Counted from the first letter of the stretch, positions 39,978 to 49,946 are shown. The stretch is 57,119 nt of DNA from Candidatus Desulfaltia sp. (GCA_030656555.1 JAUSPN010000080.1:1-57119), one strand, 5' to 3'. The notes: generated by a model from the letters alone, not told the origin. Made by a program: numbers and translations.

Positions 39978-41216
39978 ATGGATTCTGCATTAATACCCGA
40001 GGGGGTTAAACGCTGTTCATTCGGAAAGTTTATTTTCTGGATCATCGTGGTCGGTGCTGTGTTATTATGGGGCGTTTTTGCCATGCTGCTATGCTGGTTC
40101 AAGGGCCTTAACCAGACCAACATGAACGATGCCTACGGATTTGCCGTGTGGATCTGGGCTGACCTTGCGGTTATTGCACTTGGCGGCGGAGCCTTTTTTA
40201 CAGGTTTATTAAGATATATTTTTGGAAAGGATGAACTGAAAAATATTATAAACTATGCTGTTTTAATAGGGTTTATCTGTTACAGTTCTGCGCTTCTTAT
40301 CCTTGCCATTGATATTGGACAACCGCTTAGAGGGTGGTTTATTTTCTGGCATGCAAATGTCCATTCCATGCTGACCGAAGTGGCATTTTGCCTTTCATGT
40401 TATTTTGCGGTTCTTACAATAGAATATATCCCGCTTATTCTTGAAAACCGGCAGGTTGACAAGGTACCATTTTTTCATAATCTGAGCCACAATATGCATG
40501 GAATAATGGCAATATTTGCGGCAACAGGCGCTTTTCTTTCCTTTTTCCATCAGGGATCTCTTGGTGGAGTTGCGGGCGTGCTTTTTGGACGTCCCTTTGC
40601 ATACAGGGAAGGGGTTTTTATCTGGCCATGGACATTTTTTCTCTTTACCTGGTCGGCTGCAGCATGCGGGCCGTGCTTTACAATATTTATTACATGGATT
40701 ACCGAAAAGATAACAAGGAAAAAGCTTGTTAAAAAAAATGTTATCATGCTGCTGGCCAAGATCGCCGGCTGGATGCTTGCAACATACACCATTGCAAAGA
40801 TAATAGATACTTGGTACTGGGCTGCAGTTACAGTGCCATCTAAAGGATTTACTTTAATGGATTTTTATTCCAACAATCCTTTATATGGAATATGGATCCT
40901 TGTGCTTGAAATTGTGATATGCGGAGTTGTTCCATCTATAATACTTATTACAAAAAAAGGTCGCGAGTCTTCATTTTTACTTATTAGCGCTGTGTTCCTT
41001 GGTGCGCTTGGGGCATGCGTGAATCGATGGGTAATGGTGCTTCAGGTTATGGCTGTTCCGGTGATGACCTTTGAATCCTGGCCCATGTATTTTCCGAGCT
41101 GGCAGGAGATTGCCACAACAATTCTTCCAGTAGCATACGGCATTATTCTAATAATGATTTCATACCGTTATTTGCCGATATTCCCGCAGGAACGGGAGAT
41201 AGAGCAGATAGGATAG
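39978..41216 (+). CDS. qrcD: Menaquinone reductase integral membrane subunit QrcD
   Basis: A 412-residue NrfD/PsrC-family membrane protein with about ten helices. Helix segments such as FIFWIIVVGAVLLWGVFAML and AYGFAVWIWADLAVIALGGG are typical, and LLILAIDIGQPLRGWFIFWH and HNMHGIMAIFAATGAFLSFF carry polar residues of the quinone/proton region. It binds menaquinone and in Qrc couples its reduction to charge movement. AGGAGCACA precedes the ATG. The next gene is a very small membrane ORF starting 12 bp later. Confidence 0.94.
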   Translation: MDSALIPEGVKRCSFGKFIFWIIVVGAVLLWGVFAMLLCWFKGLNQTNMNDAYGFAVWIWADLAVIALGGGAFFTGLLRYIFGKDELKNIINYAVLIGFICYSSALLILAIDIGQPLRGWFIFWHANVHSMLTEVAFCLSCYFAVLTIEYIPLILENRQVDKVPFFHNLSHNMHGIMAIFAATGAFLSFFHQGSLGGVAGVLFGRPFAYREGVFIWPWTFFLFTWSAAACGPCFTIFITWITEKITRKKLVKKNVIMLLAKIAGWMLATYTIAKIIDTWYWAAVTVPSKGFTLMDFYSNNPLYGIWILVLEIVICGVVPSIILITKKGRESSFLLISAVFLGALGACVNRWVMVLQVMAVPVMTFESWPMYFPSWQEIATTILPVAYGIILIMISYRYLPIFPQEREIEQIG

Positions 41217-41228
41217 AGGAGGACAAAT

Positions 41229-41390
41229 ATGCTTCCGTTTTCATTTGAATGGATATGGGACTTAAGTCACATGGTATTTATGGGCGGCCTTTGGTATGCG
41301 CTTACTATTATAGGCCTCGGCATGACTTATTGTATTATCAAGGCTGCTGTTGATACTTGCAAGGGTAAAGGCGGTCATTGCGGTCATTAA
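41229..41390 (+). CDS. 53-residue membrane protein closing the qrc operon
   Basis: A short ORF with a strong GAGGAGGA box five bases before its ATG, 12 bp after qrcD and before the operon terminator. The product begins MLPFSFEWIWDLSHMVFMGG, has one transmembrane helix (about 14-38, with GLWYALTIIGLGMTYCII) and ends in a basic, Cys/His-rich tail, CKGKGGHCGH. No member of the published QrcABCD set corresponds to it. It resembles small single-helix subunits of respiratory complexes such as CcoQ or CydX types only in size and layout. It may stabilise QrcD or bind a metal or heme by its tail. Function is unproven, but coding status looks good. Confidence 0.75.
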   Translation: MLPFSFEWIWDLSHMVFMGGLWYALTIIGLGMTYCIIKAAVDTCKGKGGHCGH

Positions 41391-41464
41391 AAATTGTCAA
41401 TTTTGAATTAAAATAAATTTTTTTCTTGATTATTCACAACTAAAAATTAGAAACTCAAAATTAT

Positions 41465-41509
41465 AAAAGCGCTTACCCCATTGTTAAATGCCGGTAGGCG
41501 CTTTTTTTT
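41465..41509 (+). terminator. Intrinsic terminator of the qrc operon
   Basis: A 13-bp stem with one G-T pair (41465-41477 with 41493-41505), 15-nt loop, ending in an eight-T run (41502-41509). It lies between the small Qrc-linked ORF and murA. Confidence 0.8.
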
Positions 41510-41535
41510 CTGAAATCCTACTTAACGGGGAACAA

Positions 41536-42789
41536 ATGGATAAAATTATCATAGAGGGGGGACGCTCCCTTAAGGGTGAAGTGAAGATAAGCGGATCTAA
41601 AAATGCCGCCCTCCCGATATTGGTTTCTTCGCTCCTTGCCGATGGCTGGAATACTTATAATAATGTTCCGGACTTGAAAGACATACAGAGTATAAAACTT
41701 TTGCTTACAGGCCTTGGGGCAAGGATAGAGGAAGATGGAAGCAGTGTTAGGATAGATGCGGGAGGTCTCTGTAATCCCGAGGCGCCATACGAACTGGTCA
41801 GGAAGATGAGGGCGTCTATACTGGTTCTTGGCCCTCTTGTGGCTAGGCTTAAAAAGGCCAGAGTATCTTTACCGGGTGGATGTTCTATCGGCGCAAGGCC
41901 GATTAATCTCCATCTAAAGGGACTTGCACGTCTTGGGGCCTCGATTGAATTAAAACACGGCTATGTCGAAGCTTTTGCTGATCGTCTTACAGGAAACGAA
42001 ATTTATTTTGATATTATAACAGTAACCGGAACAGAAAACCTGATGATGGCCGCTGTGCTGGCTGATGGTATTACCGTTCTTCGTAATGCTGCTTGTGAGC
42101 CTGAGGTGGTGGCGCTTGCCGATGTATTAATCAAAATGGGTGCAGATATTCAGGGTGCTGGAACATCTGTAATTACAATAAAAGGAGTTCCTTCCCTTCA
42201 TCCAGCGTCGATTTCCATTATACCCGACCGGATAGAAACGGGCACCTTTATGGTTGCAGCGGCGCTGACAGGGGGCGATATAAAGCTTTTGAATTGTGAA
42301 CCTGATCATATGCAAACTATTATTCACAAACTAAGGCTGACGAATGCCGATATTAAGGTAAACAATAAAAATATTCATATTATCGGATCAAACGAAATCA
42401 GCAGCATTGATATTAAAACCATGCCGTATCCTGGTTTTCCTACCGATATGCAGGCTCAGTTTATGGTCTTGATGTCGATTGCCAAAGGCCTGAGCATCAT
42501 TTCAGAAACCATCTTTGAAAACCGTTTTATTCATGTAAGCGAACTCAAGCGTATGGGAGCGGATATTACGATATCAGGCAATGCGGCAATGGTTAAAGGT
42601 GTTCCCCTGCTGTCAGGAGCCCCTGTTATTGCATCAGATCTTCGTGCCAGTGCATCGCTTATACTGGCTGGTCTTGTGGCAAGGGGCAAAACAGAGGTAA
42701 ATCGCGTGTATCACTTAGATCGTGGATATGAAGCAATTGAAAAAAAGTTTGTTAAAATCGGAGCTGCAATAAAACGAGTTAGAGAATGA
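41536..42789 (+). CDS. murA: UDP-N-acetylglucosamine 1-carboxyvinyltransferase MurA
   Basis: A 417-residue enzyme of the first committed step of peptidoglycan synthesis, transferring enolpyruvate from PEP to UDP-GlcNAc. The substrate-binding Lys22 ([10 protein letters not shown]) and catalytic Cys116 in [15 protein letters not shown] are both present, so the fosfomycin-sensitive cysteine is retained. The C-terminal [15 protein letters not shown] and [12 protein letters not shown] are typical. The start at 41536 is chosen since an earlier ATG (41488) lies in the terminator hairpin. It is followed by comEC after 3 bp. Confidence 0.96.
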   Translation: MDKIIIEGGRSLKGEVKISGSKNAALPILVSSLLADGWNTYNNVPDLKDIQSIKLLLTGLGARIEEDGSSVRIDAGGLCNPEAPYELVRKMRASILVLGPLVARLKKARVSLPGGCSIGARPINLHLKGLARLGASIELKHGYVEAFADRLTGNEIYFDIITVTGTENLMMAAVLADGITVLRNAACEPEVVALADVLIKMGADIQGAGTSVITIKGVPSLHPASISIIPDRIETGTFMVAAALTGGDIKLLNCEPDHMQTIIHKLRLTNADIKVNNKNIHIIGSNEISSIDIKTMPYPGFPTDMQAQFMVLMSIAKGLSIISETIFENRFIHVSELKRMGADITISGNAAMVKGVPLLSGAPVIASDLRASASLILAGLVARGKTEVNRVYHLDRGYEAIEKKFVKIGAAIKRVRE

Positions 42790-42792
42790 GAA

Positions 42793-45288
42793 ATGGCCTA
42801 CAGAATCTGTTCACGTCCAATTATCCCTCTTCTAATATCAATGATATTTGGAATTGTTTCTGGGTCCTGGTTCTCAGGCAATGCTATCTGGGCATATTTT
42901 ACCATTTTTTTATGCGCAGGCTTAATACTTCTTAAAATAATATATAAAAAAAACAGGTTTTTTTTGCCGTTACCTGTTTTTTTTGCATTTGGATACCTTC
43001 TTATACAACCATGGGTTGCTCCCCTGTTTCCTTCCAATCACATCACAAATTTTACAGATAACCATCAATGGGAAATTGTCGGAGTTGTCGACAAGAACCC
43101 GGAAACCTATAATGATCGCTTAGGAATAATTTTACGCGTTGAAACCCTTGGCAGGGACAACAGCTCCTTTCCGGTCGAAGGAAATATCCGCGTGACAGTA
43201 ACAAAGCCTTTCCCTGACATCTTTGTCGGAGACAGGCTCTCCTTAATCAGCAAAATCAGATTAATCAGAAATTTCAATAATCCAGGCGGCTTTGATTATA
43301 GAAGATATATGGCCTTTAAAAAAATATGGGGAAGCGCCTATATCCCAGATAAAAGACTTGTCATATTAAATCGAAATTCAGCCATGGGACTTAATACCAT
43401 AATAGAAAAAGTTAGAAGCAGAATTTCCGATCTGATTGATGAGACAGATGAGAGCGGCAACCAACTGGGGGTATTAAAAGCCCTTATTGTGGGGGATAGA
43501 ACCGGAATTGAAAAAATTGCAAGGGAAGCATTTAACCGGGCTGGGATCGGGCATATCCTTGCTATATCAGGGCTTCACATTGGGATTATTGCAACTGCAT
43601 CATTTATATTTTTCAGGTGGCTCCTTTCTTATATTAAATTTTTTATATGGAATGCGTGGACTAAAAAAGGGGCTGCGATTTTATCGTTATTTCCTGTAAT
43701 TTTATACGGTTTGATTTCAGGGATGTCGCCGTCTACTCAGAGAGCGGTAATTATGGTTACTGTTTTTCTGATGACATTTCTGTTTGAAAGGGAACAGGAC
43801 CCTATGAATACCCTGGCAATGGCTGCAATGATTATTCTTGTCGCCCATCCCCCGTCTTTTTTTTCGATTTCATTTCAGCTTTCCTTTATAGCCGTTCTTT
43901 CAATAATATATGGTTGGTCTTTAAGGCATATTAAATCTGCAGACAATAAGAAGGCAATCAATGATGGATGGCACATCAGAATAACGAGAAAGCTGTTTTC
44001 CTTTGTATTGGTTTCTTTTTTTGCCATACTCGGTACATTGCCAATCGTCATGTTTTACTTTAACCAGATTTCTCTGGTTGGTATTGCTGCAAACTTATTA
44101 ATAGTTCCAATAATAGGCTTTGTTGTAGTTCCTCTTGGATTGATTTCTGTGTTCTTATATCCGCTGAGCATTTTCGTAGCCTCAATCTGTATTAAGATCA
44201 GTGCCGGTGTACTTGCATATACACTAAGTATTGTGCATTATATCGCCGGACTTCCTTTTGCGGCAATTAAAACAATAACCCCCAATTTTTTTGAAATGTG
44301 TTGCTATTATATTTTGGCCTGGGCGATTTTGAACCTGAACCGGATTGGTCTCAGGCAGAAAACAGCAATTATTGCCGCGGCATTTGTCATTTTTGCCGGC
44401 AGTGTTGATGCCTGTTACTGGGCATATAACAGGTTCTGGCGCAATGATCTCAGGGTTACTGTTATCGATGTTGGTCAGGGGAGCTGTGCTCTTGTGGAAC
44501 TACCAGGGGGCCATTGCTTTCTTGTTGATGGAGGGGGCTTTTCAGATAATTCGATTTTTGATGTGGGAGAAAGAATTGTTGCCCCTTTTTTATGGCGCAA
44601 AAAGATCAAAACAATCGATACAATCGTTCTTTCCCATCCAAATGCCGATCACCTGAATGGGTTGTTATATATAGCCAGGCATTTTAATGTAAAAAGGTTA
44701 TGGTGTAACAGCGATTCTGCAGATATAGATAGTTATCGAGAGTTTATGGAAATTATAAAGAAAAACAGGATAGAAACGGTTGCATTTAAAGACATGCCGC
44801 GCAGTTATGAAATAAATGGAGCAAGCTTTAAGATTCTTTATCCCCCAAAAGATTACATTGATAAAAGAAAAAATGAAAAATGGCGAAATATTAACAACAA
44901 CTCCCTTGTAATAAAGGTAAGCTTTGGATCAAAATCGATTCTGTTTCCCGGGGATATTATGGCTTGCGCAGAGAGGGACATTGTTGCAACTCATGGAGAT
45001 GAATTAAAAAGCACAGTCCTTATTGCGCCACACCATGGCAGCAAGACATCCAGCACAGCCATGTTTTTGCAAAAGATCAAACCGGAAATTGTAATAATAT
45101 CGGCTGGCTGGAAAAATAGTTTTAGATTTCCGGATCCATCAGTTTTGAAAAGATATAATGAAAATGGTTGCCGTATATTTCGTACTGACAAAAATGGAGC
45201 ATTGGCGATATCGACAGATGGCAAAGCTCTTAAAATCAAGCCCTTTATTACCAGCTCTTTCGAACCTTTATTCCCAGGCCTTTTTTAA
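42793..45288 (+). CDS. comEC: ComEC/Rec2-family DNA uptake channel protein
   Basis: An 831-residue membrane protein with the three ComEC parts: an N-terminal soluble OB-like domain (about 70-200) after two or three helices, the Competence helix domain (about 210-510, with AISGLHIGIIATASFIFFRW and GMSPSTQRAVIMVTVFLMTF), and a C-terminal metallo-beta-lactamase domain (about 555-800) with VIDVGQGSCALVELPGG, HPNADHLNG and APHHGSKTSS. It carries transforming DNA strands across the inner membrane and may act as nuclease. No other competence genes are in this window. Its last 21 bp overlap the end of the convergent cvpA gene. Confidence 0.93.
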   Translation: MAYRICSRPIIPLLISMIFGIVSGSWFSGNAIWAYFTIFLCAGLILLKIIYKKNRFFLPLPVFFAFGYLLIQPWVAPLFPSNHITNFTDNHQWEIVGVVDKNPETYNDRLGIILRVETLGRDNSSFPVEGNIRVTVTKPFPDIFVGDRLSLISKIRLIRNFNNPGGFDYRRYMAFKKIWGSAYIPDKRLVILNRNSAMGLNTIIEKVRSRISDLIDETDESGNQLGVLKALIVGDRTGIEKIAREAFNRAGIGHILAISGLHIGIIATASFIFFRWLLSYIKFFIWNAWTKKGAAILSLFPVILYGLISGMSPSTQRAVIMVTVFLMTFLFEREQDPMNTLAMAAMIILVAHPPSFFSISFQLSFIAVLSIIYGWSLRHIKSADNKKAINDGWHIRITRKLFSFVLVSFFAILGTLPIVMFYFNQISLVGIAANLLIVPIIGFVVVPLGLISVFLYPLSIFVASICIKISAGVLAYTLSIVHYIAGLPFAAIKTITPNFFEMCCYYILAWAILNLNRIGLRQKTAIIAAAFVIFAGSVDACYWAYNRFWRNDLRVTVIDVGQGSCALVELPGGHCFLVDGGGFSDNSIFDVGERIVAPFLWRKKIKTIDTIVLSHPNADHLNGLLYIARHFNVKRLWCNSDSADIDSYREFMEIIKKNRIETVAFKDMPRSYEINGASFKILYPPKDYIDKRKNEKWRNINNNSLVIKVSFGSKSILFPGDIMACAERDIVATHGDELKSTVLIAPHHGSKTSSTAMFLQKIKPEIVIISAGWKNSFRFPDPSVLKRYNENGCRIFRTDKNGALAISTDGKALKIKPFITSSFEPLFPGLF

Positions 45289-45786
45289 CTCTTCCATTTT
45301 GGATAGAAAGTTGCGTTTCATTTCTGACGGAACAACTTTAACCATCTTTTCAGAAACCATTCTCACATGAGGTGCGAGCAGGGAGTTTTTGATTACAGGC
45401 GCGCCTTTTGGAAGGAATGTAGTAAAGGCAATAAGCAGAACAGATACAATAAGCACCCCTTTGATTAAGCCGAATCCAGTACCGCAAATGCGATCTGCCC
45501 AGCCCAAAAAGGCAATATTGAGAATATATTTGATTATTATGCCCAGGATGCCTGTTATTATAAAAACTGCGCAAAAAATGATCAAAAAACTTATTATATT
45601 GCGATATGAATCGTTTTGTATCCAGCCGGGTAAAGAAGTTGCAACCCTCATGTAATATGTATATGCAGCATAAAAACCGCCTAATACCCCTATGATCGAA
45701 GACAGTTCCTTGATAAGCCCTCTAAAAAACCCTCTTATTATGCAAAAACCGAAAATAATTATTATCACAATATCAAAACTATTCAT
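45268..45786 (-). CDS. cvpA: CvpA family membrane protein
   Basis: A 172-residue protein with four N-terminal helices. DIVIIIIFGFCIIRGFFRGL with IKELSSIIGVLGGFYAAYTY is the family signature, and WADRICGTGFGLIKGVLIVS carries the conserved Gly-rich stretch. CvpA family members are linked to envelope stress tolerance and colicin V production. The ATG has an AGGA box. It is convergent with comEC, overlapping it by 21 bp, and read away from the repeat-rich gap at 45787-46198. Confidence 0.85.
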   Translation of the reverse strand: MNSFDIVIIIIFGFCIIRGFFRGLIKELSSIIGVLGGFYAAYTYYMRVATSLPGWIQNDSYRNIISFLIIFCAVFIITGILGIIIKYILNIAFLGWADRICGTGFGLIKGVLIVSVLLIAFTTFLPKGAPVIKNSLLAPHVRMVSEKMVKVVPSEMKRNFLSKMEELKKAWE

Positions 45787-46198
45787 TGGATTATCCTGTC
45801 AGCCACCGATCTACACTGATCATCACTGATATTTTTTCTTTTATTGTAATAGCTTAGCCAAAAGGTCACAAAGATTATAATATTGTCGATTGAATATTGT
45901 CGATTGAATATTGAAGGAATTCTATCAATTTTTAAAAAGAAATAGAGCAAAGCGATTCCACAAATCTTCAATCTTCAATAATTCCCCTTACTCTGTGATT
46001 TCTTTGTATTTAAATCTATCTGCGTTCATCTGCGTGAATCTGTGGCTGATGAATTCGACTTTTTATAATATAATAATTGAAAATAACAAAGCAAATCTTA
46101 TCAGTCAAGGTGTTTTACTTTATCACCTTAAAATTGTAGTTTGCATTAGATTAAAGGATTGTGATACATAAAAAAATCAAAGCAGATTTAACACCAGC
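45787..46198. repeat. Repeat-rich gap upstream of phoH
   Basis: No gene is seen in these 412 bp. They contain a perfect 14-bp tandem duplication (TATTGTCGATTGAA at 45881-45894 and 45895-45908), a stretch of ATCTGCGT/ATCTGTGG words (46018-46045) of a type common in Deltaproteobacteria and Planctomycetes, and a half copy of the GAATTCGACTTTTTA repeat (46048-46067). The phoH promoter must lie at its right end but is not obvious. Confidence 0.55.
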
Positions 46199-47197
46199 AT
46201 GAAAGATAAATCAGACAAAGACGATAAAAAAATCGAATATACATTTTCAGATATAAATGTGGCAAAGCAGCTTTTCGGCGAGCATAACGGCAACCTTCAA
46301 AGAATTGCCGATGCATTAAATGTCACAATTAATGCAAGAGGCAGTACTGTATTTATCCGGGGCGACAGTATCGCCGTAAAGCTGTCGCAAAATATACTTG
46401 AGCAGATCTATGGCCTGTTAAAGAATAATTATCCGATTTATCCGAATGATGTTGATTATGCGATCAGGGTTCTGAGCGGAGATGACAGCGTTAATTTAAA
46501 GGAGATTTTTCTGGATACTGTTTACGTTACTTCTAAAAAACATTCGATAACTCCAAAAAGCCGGGCTCAAAAAGAATATATAGATGCTATTCGAAAATAT
46601 GATATGGTTTTTGGGATCGGGCCTGCGGGAACGGGTAAAACCTATCTGTCGATGGCAATGGCGGTTGCCTCACTTTCAGAAGGGCGGGTTAGTCGTATAA
46701 TTTTAACCAGACCCGCGGTTGAAGCCGGAGAAGCGCTTGGATTTTTACCTGGTGATTTAACCGAAAAAGTCGATCCGTATTTAAGACCTCTCTACGATGC
46801 GCTTCATGATATGATGCATTTTGAGAAGGTGTCGAGTCTGATGAAGAAGGGAATTATTGAAGTGGCTCCCCTCGCTTTCATGCGAGGCAGAACATTAAAC
46901 GATTCTTTTGTTATTTTAGATGAAGCGCAAAACACCACTTCAGAACAGATGAAGATGTTTCTCACCCGAATAGGTTTTAGCTCCAAGGCTGTTATTACAG
47001 GCGATATTACACAGACCGATCTTCCGGCTGGAAAACCTTCCGGACTTATAGAAACAAAGAATATCCTTCAGGACATAAATGGCATAAAGTTCGTCTTTTT
47101 TTCAAAAACCGATGTTGTACGCCATAAATTGGTCCAGGAAATCATTAGGGCGTATGAAGAACTGGATGCAAAAAAAAAGAATAATGAAACCCATTAA
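46199..47197 (+). CDS. phoH: PhoH-like ATPase
   Basis: A 332-residue cytoplasmic ATPase of the PhoH family. The N-terminal domain (to about 115) resembles a KH-like fold (FGEHNGNLQRIADALNVTIN). The P-loop domain has Walker A GPAGTGKT and Walker B FVILDEAQNTT, with a downstream GDITQTDLPAG motif. PhoH is coded with ybeY in most bacteria and takes part in RNA metabolism. Start: ATG 46199. No good Shine-Dalgarno is visible. It overlaps the pgpH gene by 14 bp and so begins an operon phoH-pgpH-ybeY. Confidence 0.93.
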   Translation: MKDKSDKDDKKIEYTFSDINVAKQLFGEHNGNLQRIADALNVTINARGSTVFIRGDSIAVKLSQNILEQIYGLLKNNYPIYPNDVDYAIRVLSGDDSVNLKEIFLDTVYVTSKKHSITPKSRAQKEYIDAIRKYDMVFGIGPAGTGKTYLSMAMAVASLSEGRVSRIILTRPAVEAGEALGFLPGDLTEKVDPYLRPLYDALHDMMHFEKVSSLMKKGIIEVAPLAFMRGRTLNDSFVILDEAQNTTSEQMKMFLTRIGFSSKAVITGDITQTDLPAGKPSGLIETKNILQDINGIKFVFFSKTDVVRHKLVQEIIRAYEELDAKKKNNETH

Positions 47198-49580
47198 AAT
47201 AAATATAGAGAAAAGCAAAGAATCGATTAATCGACTTTTATGCTCCAGCAATTATGTTCGATGGAGCATACTTGTCGGGGTCGCCGTAATATTTAGCATC
47301 ATTCTTTACCCGAGTCTGGTTATTACAGAGCATTCTTATAAAACAGGCGATGTCGCTGACAGGGACATTAAGTCTCCGAGAGATTTTTTTATTGAGGATG
47401 AGTCTGCTACAGAAGCAAACCGCAAGCTTGCTGTTGAGAAAATTTTAACTGTTTATGATTATGATAAACTATTATCGTCAAGATTGACGGCGCGTGTGCA
47501 GCAGGGCTTTGCTGATCTTAGAGCGGTTTTTGAAGATGAAATACAAAATCAGAGTAAAGGGGTCCCCAAGGATGCGGCCTCCGCCCATGGACGGATATGG
47601 AAGATGAAGGAGAGCTTTGAGAAAACAATAGGTATTTCCGTCAGTAAAGGGGCATATCAGATTCTTGAAAAGGAAGAGTTCTCGAAAGATATTGCTTATC
47701 TTATTTCCAAAATATTAACACAGATTTTGGAAAACGGCGTTGTGGCAAATAAGGAAATACTCCTTAAAGATGCCGACAAGGGAATATTTATAAGGGATGT
47801 CGGAACCGAAACAAAAATATTGTTCAACAACTTAAGGCAATATTATGGTCTTGACCAGGCAAAAACCATGGTCAGAATTATTGGTCAACCCCTCATTAAG
47901 GACTTAGACTATACATCGATAAACCTGATAGTAGATTTTGTTCAAAGGCTTCTACAACCTAATATAACATTAAACAGAAGCGCAATTGAAGAACTGAAAA
48001 AGAGCGCGGCAGCAGAAATCAAGCCTGTGCTTTATAGAATAAAGGCGGGTGAGATGCTCTTGCGTGAAGGGGAAAGGGTCACCGAAGTTCAGCTTTTAAA
48101 ACTGAAAACCCTGCAGACCCATATAAAAAATAAGCAAATACTTGCAAGCAGCATTGGAGCCTCAATGCTGCTTTTATGCCTTTTGATAATAACATATATT
48201 ATTAATATAAATCCTCAAAGCCGCCAAGCTCTTAACAACAATAAAAATCTGCTCTTTATCGCAAGTATGCTTATAACTTTTATTTTTATTGCAAGGATTT
48301 CCTCATCACTTTCTGGTGTACTTACTCAAAACACCACTTTTTCAGTATCCTCTTCACCAATTCTTTATGGTGTTCCCCTTGCTGCAGGCGCTATGATCGT
48401 ATGTTTATTTATGGGTTTTGATATTGCCATCTCTTTTGCCATGTTGATCGCGCTCTGCACGGCTATCATATTCCAAAATAGATTTGAAGTTTTTATTTAC
48501 TTCCTGCTTAACAGCGCAATGGCTGCCTATTGGATCAGGAATTGCAGAGAACGCAAGGTATTTATAAAGGCTGGAGCAAAACTTGGATTGCTGAATTTAA
48601 TACTTGTAACAGCTATAAATATTTATATAACCGAGTTTTCAGGTTCTAACCTGTTATATGGCTGGGTTTTTGCGTTTATAGCAGGGGGAGTCGGTTCCGG
48701 AGTTGTTGCGGCAGGTATTGTGCCTCTTGTAGAAATAGCCTTTGATTACACGACAGACATAAAGCTGCTGGAGCTCGCAAATCTTGATCGTCCCATTTTA
48801 CGCAAACTTATGATAGAGGCTCCAGGGACTTATCATCATTCTGTAATTGTAGGCTCTATGGTTGAAGCGGCAGCATCTTCAATAGGGGCTAACTCTTTGC
48901 TGGCAAAAGTATGCGGGTATTATCACGATATCGGCAAGATTAATAAACCGCTGTATTTTATTGAAAACCAGAAAAACGGCAGGAACAGGCATGATAAGCT
49001 TGCTCCATCCATGTCAAGTCTGATCTTGATATCTCACGTAAAGGAAGGGGTTGAGATAGCCAAAGAAAATAAATTGGGTCAGGCTATAATCGACACTATC
49101 AGTCAGCACCACGGCACAAGCCTTATCAGTTACTTTTATGACAAGGCAAAGAAAATGAAAGGAGCAGATGCGGTAAATATCGACAACTTCCTTTATCCAG
49201 GTCCAAAACCCCAAACCAGGGAGGCGGCTCTTGTCATGCTTGCAGATGTTGTTGAGGCGGCGTCAAGAGTGCTTGATGATCCCACTCAGCCCAGGATACA
49301 GGGTCTTGTGCAGGATCTTATGAACAAGATTTTTTCCAACGGCCAGCTTGAAAACTGTGAGCTGACTTTAAAAGATTTGCACAACATAGCAAAAAGCTTT
49401 AACAAGATATTAAACGGTATGTACCATCATCGAATTGAATATCCCGAGCAACTCGCCACAAACAATGGGAAGGACGGCAATGGAAATCCTGATAGACAAC
49501 AGTCAAAACAAGAGCAGGATATTACAAGAGAAAATACAGCAAACAGCACGGGTCATATTAAACGCCTTGGACTGTCCTGA
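47184..49580 (+). CDS. pgpH: 7TM-HD family cyclic-di-AMP phosphodiesterase-like protein
   Basis: A 798-residue membrane protein with one N-terminal helix, a large extracytoplasmic 7TMR-HDED-type domain (about 70-330), seven helices (about 340-540) and a cytoplasmic HD domain with APGTYHHSVIVGSMVEAAA, YYHDIGKINKP and SQHHGTSLISYFY. In Firmicutes PgpH breaks down c-di-AMP. The same substrate here is inferred. The ATG at 47184 is chosen inside the phoH end. A frame open from 47112 would overlap phoH further. The end overlaps the ybeY start by 101 bp. Confidence 0.92.
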   Translation: MKPIKINIEKSKESINRLLCSSNYVRWSILVGVAVIFSIILYPSLVITEHSYKTGDVADRDIKSPRDFFIEDESATEANRKLAVEKILTVYDYDKLLSSRLTARVQQGFADLRAVFEDEIQNQSKGVPKDAASAHGRIWKMKESFEKTIGISVSKGAYQILEKEEFSKDIAYLISKILTQILENGVVANKEILLKDADKGIFIRDVGTETKILFNNLRQYYGLDQAKTMVRIIGQPLIKDLDYTSINLIVDFVQRLLQPNITLNRSAIEELKKSAAAEIKPVLYRIKAGEMLLREGERVTEVQLLKLKTLQTHIKNKQILASSIGASMLLLCLLIITYIININPQSRQALNNNKNLLFIASMLITFIFIARISSSLSGVLTQNTTFSVSSSPILYGVPLAAGAMIVCLFMGFDIAISFAMLIALCTAIIFQNRFEVFIYFLLNSAMAAYWIRNCRERKVFIKAGAKLGLLNLILVTAINIYITEFSGSNLLYGWVFAFIAGGVGSGVVAAGIVPLVEIAFDYTTDIKLLELANLDRPILRKLMIEAPGTYHHSVIVGSMVEAAASSIGANSLLAKVCGYYHDIGKINKPLYFIENQKNGRNRHDKLAPSMSSLILISHVKEGVEIAKENKLGQAIIDTISQHHGTSLISYFYDKAKKMKGADAVNIDNFLYPGPKPQTREAALVMLADVVEAASRVLDDPTQPRIQGLVQDLMNKIFSNGQLENCELTLKDLHNIAKSFNKILNGMYHHRIEYPEQLATNNGKDGNGNPDRQQSKQEQDITRENTANSTGHIKRLGLS

Positions 49581-49917
49581 TGGAGAACTTTCGATCCTTA
49601 TCGTTGATGATTTTCAAATAGAGGCGCTGAATAAAAGGTATCTTAATCGATCAGGTCCCACAAATGTTATTGCTTTCCCTATGCGCGAAGGGAGGTTTTC
49701 AAATATAACTCCTCAGCTTCTTGGAGATGTGGTTATTTCGGTTGAAGCTGCCATGCGAGAGGGAGAACTCGTTAAAATAAGCATGGAAGATCGTTTTGAT
49801 CAGCTCCTGGTACACGGAATTTTGCACCTGTTTGGTTATGATCATGAAAAAGCTGAGGAAGAAGCGGATAAAATGGAAGATAAGAGTAATGAATTGTTAG
49901 GCATGTTAGGTTACTAA
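49480..49917 (+). CDS. ybeY: Endoribonuclease YbeY
   Basis: A 145-residue metal-dependent RNase for 16S rRNA 3'-end maturation and quality control. The zinc motif HGILHLFGYDH holds His112, His116 and His122. The upstream TNVIAFPMREG and LGDVVISVEAA are family marks. The start at 49480 with GGAAGGA upstream gives normal family length. It overlaps pgpH by 101 bp. A 12-bp inverted repeat overlaps its stop codon. Confidence 0.95.
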   Translation: MEILIDNSQNKSRILQEKIQQTARVILNALDCPDGELSILIVDDFQIEALNKRYLNRSGPTNVIAFPMREGRFSNITPQLLGDVVISVEAAMREGELVKISMEDRFDQLLVHGILHLFGYDHEKAEEEADKMEDKSNELLGMLGY

Positions 49918-49946
49918 AGTTACAAGTCACTTCAAACTTTAGTAAC
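49910..49946 (+). terminator. Hairpin at the end of ybeY
   Basis: A 12-bp perfect stem (49910-49921 with 49935-49946) and 13-nt loop overlaps the ybeY stop. No T-run follows, so it is a weak terminator at best. Confidence 0.4.
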
